A stretch of 64,000 nucleotides of DNA from Ichthyophonus hoferi. Taxonomy: Eukaryota; Opisthokonta; Ichthyosporea; Ichthyophonida; Ichthyophonidae. The notes below the pieces were generated by a model that did no database searches, was not told the DNA's origin, and saw only the letters and a list, made by a program, of their open reading frames with translations. Made by a program: the position numbers and the translations under genes. The stretch spans positions 85,477 through 149,476 of the forward strand of contig NAOQ01000119.1 in NCBI GenBank assembly GCA_002751075.1, read 5' to 3'. Shown piece by piece: positions 37,706 through 49,945 of this stretch. How positions within the stretch are numbered: the first letter of the stretch is position 1; the number at the start of each line of letters is the position of its first letter.

Positions 37706-40700
37706 TTAAGATGACTCAACGGGGGAAAAGACGTAGGAGTTATATACATCATCAAATAGTTGCTTGCAGGGTATGATAGCTTTCAACTTGGCACAGAGGA
37801 GAAACACCCCTGATAACTTGCGATGCAGAGAGTATGTTTCTATATATATGTATGAATGTATGTAGAGGCAAGTATGTGTGGATATAGATAGACCATTAAA
37901 GTATAAAGGTTAGCGAGAATACATGAGTGAGTGGAATTATATATAAATTTTAAAGTATATAACAATATAGTATATACAAGGATGATGAGGCAAGTTGGTC
38001 GACAGTATGACAGAAAGTAGTACGACTATTGGTCATAGATGTAGAATGTGATGGGGAGAGAGATATAGAGATATAGGAATATTATGCATATGATACCATT
38101 GATTTATGAAGAAAAGGTAGTCGGAACGGCAACACAACAATATAAATTAAATACATACGCGTATGTACTTATGAAGACAAAATGGTTTCACATAGAAATT
38201 CTGACCCTCTCATACATAATAGTAGATAATAGAAATTAATTGCATGGGGGAAACAAACTACAACACAGTGACACAGTGACCATATACAAGATATGGTCAA
38301 CTCATAGAAAAATTAGCAAGTCATACGGTAAAAAGCAGACAATTGGTAGACATAATTTTTTAAAATAAAACAAATTAAACACTGGGGCAACAGAACATAC
38401 AGCAGCATATGAATGATAATAGAAAAGGAAATATAGACATAATTGTATATATTATATATATAGGATTGCATTAGAAATAAGGACCTTGTGGGGGTGGGGT
38501 GAGTCTGTGTTTCAGCATGACGGGAATAAGCCCATGTACACGACAGGTCATGTTTTGTTGGGAAAAGTCAAAGGAGCCATCATAAGCAAAGGGCTCGCCT
38601 GTTTATGTATATGCATATATATGAGTATGGTAGATGAGACAGAGGTGGGCGGGGTACATACACATAGAAATATATAAATACGTATGCATACAAATACATA
38701 CCGGAATATTAGACCAAAGTATACAAACACTAGTATATAAATCCCACATTATCCATGCGCTTACCACAACGGTCCAAACCCATACATATATACCCACAGC
38801 CACGCATACATTCAGTTACAGACCTCTATATATCGTTATACGTATACATATATATCCTACCTAGGATCAGAACAGCTTCTGCATGGGCATCCACCATGAT
38901 CTGAACACCCGGTTGGTAAAGGGTCAGTCCACTATAAAGGCATATTTATTCTACATATATGTGGCTATGGTAAACATCATAATATAGGGTGAATGATATT
39001 AATCAGGAAACAACCAATCACAATATAGGGTGCCTGCTATCAATAAGGAAATCACCAATGATAATATAGTGTGAATGATATTAATAAGGACACAACCAAT
39101 CATAATATAGGGTGCATGCTATCAATAAGGAAACAACCAATCATAATATAGGGTGCATGATATTAATCAAGACACAATCAATCATAATATAGGGTAAGTG
39201 ATATTAGATATTAATAAAGAAACGACCAATAATGCAACTGGATCTTAATCAGCGTGTTACCTCCTACCCAATCAAACAATTCACAAAACCTAATACAATA
39301 CCCCTCCTCTCCATGTATTTCTTTCATTACTACCTCAGGGGATACACCCAGGTTTGTATCGCCATACATAATATCCTTATAAGGTCTGTGCCTATATGTA
39401 TATAGTATTTTCATAATGTCTTTACCTGTGTTTCATAGCCAGTAAGAAAACCAAGATCCCTGGAAACAGCTGTAAATGATCCATTGATACAGGGTGAATA
39501 AAATTATAAATATAATACAATCATGCCCCAGAGTGCAGACTAGATGTACATCACACTCCAATATTAGATATATGTTCACATTCATGGGCAAGCAAGGTTA
39601 AACATTTATACAGTAAAAGGCAAATTAGAAAAAACCTTGACAGACATACACACACATATATAGTAGCCATAAAAAATAAACAAATGCGCATATCTTTATA
39701 TTTGTCTGTCTATGTACATGTATATGTAAGTGCAAATACAAAGGTATACGCGTACACACATACACATATACAACACCCTACTCACCTACAATATCCTTTT
39801 TGTTCCTTTCTGCCGCGGCCTTAATAACCTTGATGTAACTGTCCACAAATTTCTTAGGAAACTCACGGCTGGCACCAAAGTCTAAAAGTGAGAGCTGTAA
39901 AGACCGTCATATAACATATGGTAAGATAGGGAGGGATAGAGAGGGGAAAGGACTCACCGCCAACCTAACCAGAGATTAGCACCACACAAATCTATCTACG
40001 TCACTATAATGTCATATTTGATACACCCACCCCCTACCAATCATACGTTGGGAACATGTCCCACATGTTATATATACCTATATACATACTGCCCTATAAT
40101 CAAGAACACTAAACTAAACTATTATCATACTGTCAATAGGTATGATCCAATCCACCCTGCAATTTCATATTTGGTGTATATATATCCAAACCTATCCCTT
40201 TTATAGTCGAACGAGGTAAGCCTATCAATATTGGACTACCAAGTATGTAAAAACAGAGTGGTATCGCACTAGATCATTATATGGCATACTAAGAATATAT
40301 ATGTAATACCTCTCTATGTTTTGATTGCCTGTTCATCATGGCGTTGTATATACCATCCATACATATTATGGTTAGTGAGTTTAAAGCTTAATTCTAATTG
40401 GACTATCATTGTGTTATGATTAATTGAAAGGCAATGTACACGTGAGGGTGTGGCTTGATAATCCAAAGACAATAACCATATATATATATCTATGTGCCTA
40501 ATATGAACCAATAAGAACCAACATAGTAAAGGAAAGGGAGTCATACCTTGTCTGTATCTACGTCATAAAAGAAATTGGACCAATTGGGATCCGTTTGCAT
40601 GAATTGCCAACGGAATACTTCGTTAAGACACAGTTTCAGAACGTTATATGCAATCTGATAAGACAATGGATTAGAGTTCTCGTATGTATTATAGGTATTA

Positions 40701-43700
40701 TATGCATTACATGTATTATATATATTGTGTGTATTATAAGTATTACAGGTATCGAATGCCTTAATTCAACCAGAAATATACATCTATTTAAACAATATAT
40801 CTCATTAGATCATAAAATGATATACCACAAGAAAGAAAACACAACACAGAGTAATATGAGAGAAAACGACAGATGTAAAACGAAAAGAAAGAAGACAGAG
40901 AAAGGAAAACCACATCAACCATAAGAGAAAGAGGGACGCCTGGCCAAGAATAAAAATAACAGGTACAAGCTTAACAACACAAAACTAAATAGGCCACGTA
41001 TATAATAAACTGCAAGAGGAATATACAATAATCTATACAATGCCTATCATATATCTAATGCCCAACTATTCATCTCCCTCTCCCTCTCCCTCTTACCTTA
41101 TTCCTGGTCTCTTGGGGGAGGTGCAGAGTTTTCTCTAAGGGGACACCGTAGACCATCTCTGTAGTGATTACCCTTTGACTAGATAGCTCATCAATTATTG
41201 CCGGTACTTGGATAAACGTGTCGCCTGCCACTAGTGACCTATGGGTGTAAGGTTAATAAGGGAGAGAGATGATAGAAACTGTATGTGTGTCCATATGTGT
41301 ATATGTATGTGTATGTGTACGTGTATGTGTATGTATATGTATATGTATATGTGTATATGTGTTAAGTGCAGGGTATAAGTTGGGAAGAGATGACAAAGTG
41401 AATAAAAAAAGACATGTATAAATGACTGGGTACATGCGGAATTGTTCTGGACAATACAAATGAGTAGGCCAACATATGTACTTCAGTTAATAGAAGGCTA
41501 AACATAGAGCATTATAAAAAGGGAGAAGAGGAGAGGAGAGGATAAATTATTACGCAAATCGTCGATTCATATTAGCTTCTCTGATGTAGTCGCACTCCAG
41601 TATTAACTGTAGATATGCTCCAATAAAAATACATAATTAAAAAGGGCCGCAGGCCATTTAGACATAGGTCGTAACGTTATACCCTTAAACTATATACTTA
41701 GGGGTGATGTTTGATTGTTTCTCCTTTTATCATCATGTTATTCTTGATTATAAGAGGCTCTTTATCAATAAGATAACTAGGCAGATAATTTGTATGATAT
41801 ATGTAAAAACACCAGAATACCACGAGCCTATACAATTCAATGTAATAGATCTATATACCAACCAATGATATCCTTCATCTTTATCACTACTAATCACCTA
41901 ACTATGCACGTTGATTGAGTACAGTGCGATCAGAATACAGTGTGATCTAGCCACACTGCAATAGACGAGATGTTCCATCACATAAATACAACATCTCCCC
42001 TCCCACTCTCTCTTCATATCCCAGGCTATTCAACATCATGTACAGTAAATGGCATAACACTAAATATAGGGAGGAAAAAGAGTATCATCCAATAAAGCAC
42101 TACAGTTGGGTAAGAGCTACGCTATCATAGCAACACCAATAAGCAGATACAACCAACCTCTTCCTTCCCTGCTCTGACTGACTCGTCTAAGAACATACCC
42201 TCGGAGAACTGACCAGTCATTTTCATCAATCCCAATAACCTGTGAAAGGAGGGAATGGAAGTAGTAGGGAGTGAGATAACAATGTGTTGATTGGATCTCT
42301 CAGATAACAATGTGTTGATTGGATCTCTCAGATAACAATGTGTTGATTGGATCTCTCAGGCGGAGTGGAGCAACAGGGGTTATGATCAGAACGTTGGACG
42401 TTATGACCATGAAGTACATACACGTATATATATATATAGTTAGTTAGGCAATTGCTTAGCCAACCACTTACAAAACATTAACTTAACATCTTTAGTTCAA
42501 GGGTCCCTGGCCGCACACTAAGAACAAGAAGCAAGACTAAAGCTATGATATCTAACTGTATGGGATAAGTGAGATAAAGCAAGACAAGTGATGGGTATAT
42601 GGGTCCCTACGTGGTAACATCACTGTTAATACTATTGGCTATGCCTGGATACTGTATCTTGATGGCGACCTCCCTGCCATCATGTAGAATGCCTTGATGT
42701 ACCTGTACATATAATCGGTTCAGTATCATGTATAATTCAATTGGCTAGTCTACCTTAGCGTAATAATAGAATTATCAGATATACATAGTAACAAGATCTT
42801 GAATAGAATTGTAGCAGTAATCAAAGAGTAAATAATAGAAGCAGGGAGACAGAGGTTTGCAACCAGAAATGGGGTTAATAGTAGGGCACTAGATAGAGAG
42901 ATATATACATATACATATATATATATATATAAGGTGCAATACACAGGTAATATTAAAGTCACCGCTCTGCCTATCACATTAGACATTAGTAAACCAGTTT
43001 TTCCAAGGCATTAATAGATGAATAGGATAGGGTATACATGTACATACATCTATTGAGATGTTTCTGGCTCACATATAGTCAGTAGTACCAGTGTAGTTTC
43101 CTGACTTGCCCATAAATAGTCCCACCATCTATTACATACACAATGGTCCTATAATAAAAAGCTTAGAATAGAACAGCATACCTGTCCGATAGAGGCCGCT
43201 GCTATTGGTACATGGTTAAATTCACGCAGTTTTGTGTCCCAATCACTTCCTAGTTCATTTTTGAGCATTTTCTAGGGGTGAGGGTATATAAGGTAAATCT
43301 ACTATTGCACATCACGTAAAAACACACACTAAAAACAATACACAAGTGTCTAGTTATATATATATACATTTAGATTTACATGTATACACACCCACACATC
43401 CACGTTCTCACATACCCTTAAATAAGCAGACACGTATAGCCATGCCCTGTCAAATAGCGTTACCTTTGGCCATATATAGAACTCTCCTTAGTGTGGTCAG
43501 GGTATCCAATAAAAGTCATGGTATACAACGTAACTACCATCACTATCACTATACAGCCCCATGTAAATAGAGGTCAGAGAAGCACATTTAAACATACATG
43601 TATATACATAGCCATATATTATGATCGTACCATCATCTGTGACTTAGGCATGAAATCTGCGTTGTTTCGGACTCTCTCAAAGATCTCCTGAAACGCATCT

Positions 43701-43742
43701 GGTACTAAGGCATTATCTATAGCGTACGTATGTGTATATGTA

Positions 43743-43773
<31 letters not shown>

Positions 43774-46700
43774 ATGTATGTATGTATGTATGTATGTATG
43801 TAGGTATGTATGTATGTATGTATGTATGTATGTATGTANNNNNNNNNNNNNNNNNNNNNNNNNNNNNNNNNNNNNNNNNNNNNNNNNNNNNNNNNNNNNN
43901 NNNNNNNNNNNNNNNNNNNNNNNNNNNNNNNNNNNNNNNNNNNNNNNNNNNNNNNNNNNNNNNNNNNNNNNNNNNNNNNNNNNNNNNNNNNNNNNNNNNN
44001 NNNNNNNNNNNNNNNNNNNNNNNNNNNNNNNNNNNNNNNNNNNNNNNNNNNNNNNNNNNNNNNNNNNNNNNNNNNNNNNNNNNNNNNNNNNNNNNNNNNN
44101 NNNNNNNNNNNNNNNNNNNNNNNNNNNNNNNNNNNNNNNNNNNNNNNNNNNNNNNNNNNNNNNNNNNNNNNNNNNNNNNNNNNNNNNNNNNNNNNNNNNN
44201 NNNNNNNNNNNNNNNNNNNNNNNNNNNNNNNNNNNNNNNNNNNNNNNNNNNNNNNNNNNNNNNNNNNNNNNNNNNNNNNNNNNNNNNNNNNNNNNNNNNN
44301 NNNNNNNNNNNNNNNNNNNNNNNNNNNNNNNNNNNNNNNNNNNNNNNNNNNNNNNNNNNNNNATATATATATATATATGTATGTATGTATGTATATGCGT
44401 GTCTGCAACGACTCAGGATGTTTAGTATGAGATTCGTGCAAGGAGAGGAAATGTAGAGAGGTAAAGAGAGGCCAGGGTGAGTAAAATGACATGGATTGGA
44501 CAGTTAAAAATGTTATAAATAAACATGTTAAATGCGTAAAGTCGATTACAGGTGTATTTATATTATCACCGTCACATACAGTGGTTTTTAAACATTATAT
44601 TATCACTACAGTCTCTACCTGCACAGTATAACAAGATGTTATACTAAGGCTGGGTGGCAGAACACAAGGTATATGTACAGTGCCACTATAGCAGCCAGTC
44701 ATTACACAATACATACACATAGTTCATACACTCAGTAAATACATTCAATGCCATCAAGGAATATCAACCATCTTAATAATTGGTAATGGGTCATACAACT
44801 AGGTATTACATACTACATATTATACACTATATATTATATATTATATATTATACACTGTACACTATACACTATATATTATATATTATATATTATACACTGT
44901 ACACTATACACTATACACTATACACTATACACTATACACTATACCCTATACACTACACACCCTGTATACTTAGGATCTGGCCAATCTTTAAAGCAGCCCC
45001 TCTCATTCGACACATTGTATCGACTAATTTCTCGGCATTTCCCATATTTAACAAAAGGCTCTGATCTGAGGAGAGAGGTGACCATTGGTATATGTATGTA
45101 TATAGGATCGCATATGTATATATTAGTGCGCGAGTACATACGGATAGAGAGAAATAGAATAAGGGAATAAGTTCGTCAAGATCCATAATAAGAATAAGCT
45201 AGATCAGGTGGCAACCAGTACACATTTGGGGACAAGTATCTGACGGGTATATATCCATAGCGGCGTGTTTAATAAATAAGAACAACAGTAATCACACCTT
45301 TATGACAATCTACAAATCTAAACCAATAACATTCATATGCAATTGATCAGTATTATTACTTAAACCCATGATATAAGATTATATATCGTATTATAATATA
45401 CTACCTAATAATATTATGTTTATAACTATTTTCACTAGTTCAATAGCCACCAATCACCGCCCATAATTAAACGTAAAAGATAAAAAATCATAGGGACCTA
45501 CCTTTTTCAGCCAATCCCACCTGTTGTTTAATACCAGTCAATAGGGCACCGAACCCAACACTAGCTGCTAGCCCTGCAAACACCCAATCAGAGCAAGAGT
45601 TTAATAATATAATGATTATATTGAACCAATAAGAATGTTAATTATGCACTGAGATAATCGCCAGGTGAAATACTCTGCCAGTTATAACCATTGATTATGA
45701 ATGGGCCAATCAATGGCAGCTAACTTTTAATCAGTTCATAATGTTATTCCTACGGTGTTCATCAGGTTCATTGAATAAATAAATTTTAACTTATAACAGC
45801 CTATTACAAGCAAATAACTAAGACACGTTATTACAGACTCGTTATATTACGTCCGTGTTCTCAATAATGATTGGAAGATACGTACCGCCATAATAGGCCA
45901 ATCTTCCTATCTGTGAAGTAGGGACTCTCCTTGCCTTGGAATCATTGTTCATCTGCAATTGGTACAAAAAAATTAACAGCCAATAACAACAGAAACATAA
46001 AATCAACATGTAGATAGATAGACATAGGTAGCAATATATATATAGAAGACCAGAGATAATAGATATAGAAAGTAATAGAGGAGAAGATATATTCACACCT
46101 ACACAAGGCAAAACAATGATAACAAACACATAGATATACAGTAAGATATAGGTGGTACACAAGATATGAACAGAAGGAGGAGTTGGAGGCATAGATCGCT
46201 GGACAAGATATTGAGAGGGGTGTATATATGTTGTAGGCTTATATAGCTGTATGCATATGTAGATATATATGGCTATATTTTATAGGTGGGTAGCTACACG
46301 TAATTGGATACGCTACATGTTGATTGGTACGTCGAAGACATGTATTATCAGTGATTGGTTGGTTGGTAGTGACAACAGGCTTATCATCCAATTCATGTAG
46401 GTCTTTCTCAATCTCGATCTTCTTTGGTGCTTCAGATTGGTTAATTGGGCATGCAGAGGTCTCGCTCTTAATACTATTGGCTGTCTCTTTAATTGGCCTA
46501 TCAGATACTACAGATACAGGTTGTGGCTGTGACGAGGTAGGTGGGGGAGACGATGGTTTACGTGACTCTGTATGTGTATGTGACGATGGTTTACGTGACT
46601 CTGTATATGTATGTGGTTGAGGCATAGTGGGGGGGGTCTGTTTAGTAATGATGAAATTCACTAATTCCCATGTCGCTCCCCCTAGAGCTCTACCGCCTGT

Positions 46701-47339
46701 AATTATGCAAGGGGGATTAGCCCTAAAAAAGAAAAGAGAAGAGAAAATGGAGAGGGGAAAGAGGGGAGAAAAGGGATTGGTATAACTGGGTTAATAAGAG
46801 AGGATAAATCAATAGCTCAAAGGAAGGCAAGAGACTGCATGCATTTTCAACCAATAATAAGAGGTGTTGATGCCTTGATATATGCAAACAATAACATTGA
46901 GTAAAGGTGGGGTACTATTATATCTACGGAGGTAGCTAGTATATGTAATCTTGATGGTCAATAGGGCATATATGCGTACATACATGTACACATACATACA
47001 TACATACATACATACATACATACATACATCATACATATATATATTTACATATGTAAATGAATATCCCCCATCCAATCCTATACTATAGAGCTTGGTCGAC
47101 ACTACATCACCAGTGCTCACTATCTATCACAACCCTCCTAGTTACTCATTGTTTCATCAAACATCTTATTCCATCATTCCCCTTTCAATATTTTCAATCA
47201 TATAGAGTTATTAAAATAATATTACTTTATTAGGCAGATATCCATTACGATCCACCAGTACTCACCTCTGATATTGAAAGAAGGCACTGGCTACTAGACC
47301 GGAAGCCCTAGCTAGACCTTGTAGATGATGGGCGTACAT
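37706..47339 (-). CDS. COQ8: COQ8/ADCK atypical kinase of ubiquinone biosynthesis
   Basis: Seventeen exons: 47266-47339, 46317-46722, 45886-45952, 45502-45573, 44961-45065, 43631-43716, 43182-43271, 42611-42702, 42158-42239, 41554-41606, 41097-41238, 40547-40654, 39786-39894, 39426-39469, 38861-38900, 38485-38598 and 37706-37839, giving 605 residues. A UbiB-type ATPase/kinase-like protein that supports coenzyme Q assembly in mitochondria. Diagnostic motifs: the KxGQ signature KIGQ (233-236) in [15 protein letters not shown], the Ala-rich loop [36 protein letters not shown] and LLDFGASRE. The N-terminal [15 protein letters not shown] helix is like other COQ8 proteins. Exon 2 codes a long disordered Pro/Ser/Thr linker with an 11-residue tandem repeat. 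The exon 2 donor (CAT|GTAGCG) was chosen because it keeps phase and is the weakest junction. An upstream non-coding exon is possible. The intron after exon 5 contains a 524-base gap. Confidence 0.92.
38977..39230. repeat. About 41-bp minisatellite, roughly six imperfect copies, COQ8 intron 14
   Basis: Copies share CATAATATAGGGTG, then ATATTAATAAGGA or CTATCAATAAGGA, then ACAACCAATCA. Copies differ by a few substitutions and alternate between two subtypes (GATATTAAT and GCTATCAAT), which suggests higher-order duplication. Confidence 0.85.
42274..42357. repeat. Three perfect 28-bp tandem copies, COQ8 intron 8
   Basis: Copies 42274-42301, 42302-42329 and 42330-42357 are identical, each starting AGATAACAATG and ending GATTGGATCTCTC. 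They lie about 35 bases upstream of the exon 9 acceptor on the minus strand. Confidence 0.95.
43733..44396. repeat. (TATG)n microsatellite with assembly gap, COQ8 intron 5
   Basis: TATG/TGTA repeats run from about 43733 into a 524-base N gap (43839-44362), which is followed by (AT)n and TATG again. The locus is an unresolved long microsatellite; frames across it are artefacts. Confidence 0.95.
44815..44960. repeat. TATACAC/TATAT minisatellite next to the COQ8 exon 5 donor
   Basis: Alternating blocks of TATACACTGTACAC and TATATTATATTATA, with a larger unit of about 60 bases present twice, then six TATACAC copies. It abuts the donor site of exon 5 directly. Confidence 0.85.
46549..46614 (-). 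repeat. In-frame 33-bp tandem duplication in COQ8 exon 2
   Basis: Copies 46549-46581 and 46582-46614 differ at one base and encode two copies of an 11-residue segment (TESRKPSS core) in the disordered linker. Confidence 0.9.
46975..47045. repeat. (ACAT)n microsatellite, COQ8 intron 1
   Basis: About ten consecutive ACAT/CATA units followed by TATATAT. Confidence 0.9.
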
Positions 47340-48269
47340 GCTGGAGAAGGGATAAAGAGAGGGGAAGGAAGGTGAGTATACAGGGGGTAGGGGGATATAT
47401 ATATGTGGTGTGTAAAGAAAGAACGATAAAATCAGTTCATATACAAGTATATAAAAGCAGATTTAAGTATACATAGATTCCATCATATAAAAGCGCATAT
47501 TGTTCAGTTCTAACTGCACTATTAGTGTGTATAGAGTGTGTTAATTGGCAATACATATACTACATTTATATAGTTTTACAATCAATTATATTCCAGTTTC
47601 ACATTTAATCTCTTATAGCTACTGGCCCCCTGTTACTACTTAAAGTGATTTTGGCCATACTATATAGGGCATATATATAATATAGATAGGGCCATGTATA
47701 TCTATCCAGTTATGTGTGATGTTAGTATAGATGTAAGGTTTGTAAATATATCTGAGAGAGCACACAAGATTGGTAATAAAGTGTAGGTGATTGTATTGGG
47801 CAGGCTGTATTATATCACTCAATCTATTCTATAGATATACGTGTGAGTAGGTGTATATTGTGCAGATTTATATCCAGAGAAAGCATATATGTATACATGC
47901 TAAGGTTAATGTATAGAGAATATTTAAATTGCCACTCTTTCTTGTAAATACTGATGCATATATAAACACACACATGAGTACAATTTTATATACTTGTAAA
48001 AGTGAATCTATATACATAGTGTATACCATTTTACTATTTTACAATTATATTATCACTATTGTACTGTTATACTAGTATACTATTATATTATCCTACTATT
48101 GTACTATTATACTATTATATTATTATATTATTACACTAGGTGATGGAAATAATAGAAAAAAAAAGTGGTGAAGGAGGAAGAGGTATAAATAAGATATACA
48201 ATGCCCATGCATTTCAAGATGCTATCTTTTGCAGCAATGTTAGTGTAGTTGTATATATTATTATGTTAC

Positions 48270-48335
48270 CTGACGTGTGGTTATTGAGAGCCACACTCTC
48301 ACTCGCCAGCAGCTTTAGAGATAAAATAAGGATCT
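48270..48335 (-). other. Possible 5' non-coding exon of COQ8
   Basis: On the minus strand a short GC-richer patch ends in CACGTCAG followed by GTAACA, a plausible donor. The COQ8 start codon sits one base after an acceptor-like CTCCAG (47341-47346). Together these suggest a spliced 5' UTR. No transcript data are available to me. Confidence 0.25.
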
Positions 48336-49721
48336 AAATAAGGAAACCAGATATATATAAATATATAAATATATATGTATATAGTTATTGTTGGAAGCTA
48401 TGAAGCTATTGCAATTGTATATATTGATATAAATATCATATAAATATACATGAATATATATTATTATATTGGTAGGATAAAGGTGTAAACGGTTAGGCTA
48501 ATGCAGTATAAAATACATAAAAAGTATTATAAGAAAGAAATTTAAAATGGGGTAAAATAAACAACAAAATAAACAATAGCAATGAACATGTTTGTGTTTA
48601 TGTTAATTATGCATGGGTAGCATAGCCATACACAGCTAGTTTGAAGTTTTAAAATGGCAATTTTTGTCTAATTGGGTAAAGGAAAATAGCTTTATTAGGT
48701 ATGGTCAGGTCAATGGTCCATATCATTGTATCTCTAGTGATTTGATTACTTGATGACTAGAAGGAATAATACTTTAAGATGTATGTCATTATAAAATAGA
48801 TATCATAATAAAATAAATTGTACTATACAATAAATATTATTTAAAATTAGACACATTTTTTTTCTGATTTTGTGAGAATATGTAATGAAAAACAAAACCA
48901 TTACATAAAGTAGAATAAATTGCATTAAACTGTAGCACTTTCATTATTACGAGATACCTAGAATTGCTGGGATAATAGCCAATAATGATATATAGATTAA
49001 GTATAAGATCTGTAAGATATGGAACAGCAATACCTATTAAATAGTATATCGATTAATTCTACTGATATTGAAATAAACAATCCTTTTCTCAAAGTACACA
49101 CGCTTCCACTCATGACCTCTATCAAATAAACTCATACAATAAAGATTTATTATACTTTGATATTATTGCATAATTTCCGGATGCCAATGAAATGACGATT
49201 ATATAATTGGCTAAACCTGTATAATGAAGAATGCAAAGAGACCAATCACATGGGTGTCTCATTGACCAATATTTAGCTGCTTGATCTACGGAAAGGAACA
49301 ACATTTAGTAGTCTAGTTGTGGTATTGTGAAAATTGTCTTAAACGGATAGTATATTTGCACTAATGTCCGTAGTATTTATTCGTTTAAACAAAAGCAATA
49401 AAAAAGTTAATTTAAATAGCCCACTGTTCCAATGGATATTTTGGTACAAAACCCCAAATAATTTATTTTTTTCATCAAGTTCACTCTCAAAACAGCTAGA
49501 TGTGCTGTTATTATACATGAACTATTGCTATTATCAATCCTATTCTTTCTAATTAAAATTTGCTGTGTCACTAATATGTTTACATACTTTACTTTTCATA
49601 TAGTTAATGCCCTATTCCCATGGGATACATGTTTGAGACCCTATATTTTTGTGTATTTGGAATACTTTTTTAGTGCACGGTACTAATCAAACAACAATGG
49701 TAGATATAGTGCCAGATCTAA

Positions 49722-49945
49722 AGATCATGTCATTATAGGTAGCTTGCTCAAGTCTCAAGTCTCGTCCATCAGAATAGCGGTCTTCATCTCAGGCTAAATA
49801 GCAGGTCATTACAAATAGCTTGCCCAAGTCTCAAATCTCGTCGGACTGGCGATCTTCATCTCAGGCAAAATAGCATGCTATTATAAGTAGCTTGCCCAAG
49901 TCACATATCTTGTCGGATTGGCGTTCTTCATCCCATGCTTTTGAT
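49722..49945. repeat. 72-bp minisatellite, three diverged copies
   Basis: Each copy contains GTAGCTTGC(T/C)CAAGTC, then TCGTC, then GC-GTCTTCATCTCAGGC. Copies begin at about 49722, 49800 and 49872. Divergence of 10-20% by eye. Confidence 0.85.

Noticed and set aside
43713-44492. Four long frames across the microsatellite and gap at 43.8-44.4 kb
   Set aside because: They read the (TATG)n repeat and Ns as YVCM/YIHT repeats; the only real coding here is COQ8 exon 6.
46324-46620. 98-codon plus-strand frame opposite COQ8 exon 2
   Set aside because: Antisense shadow of the Pro/Ser/Thr linker.
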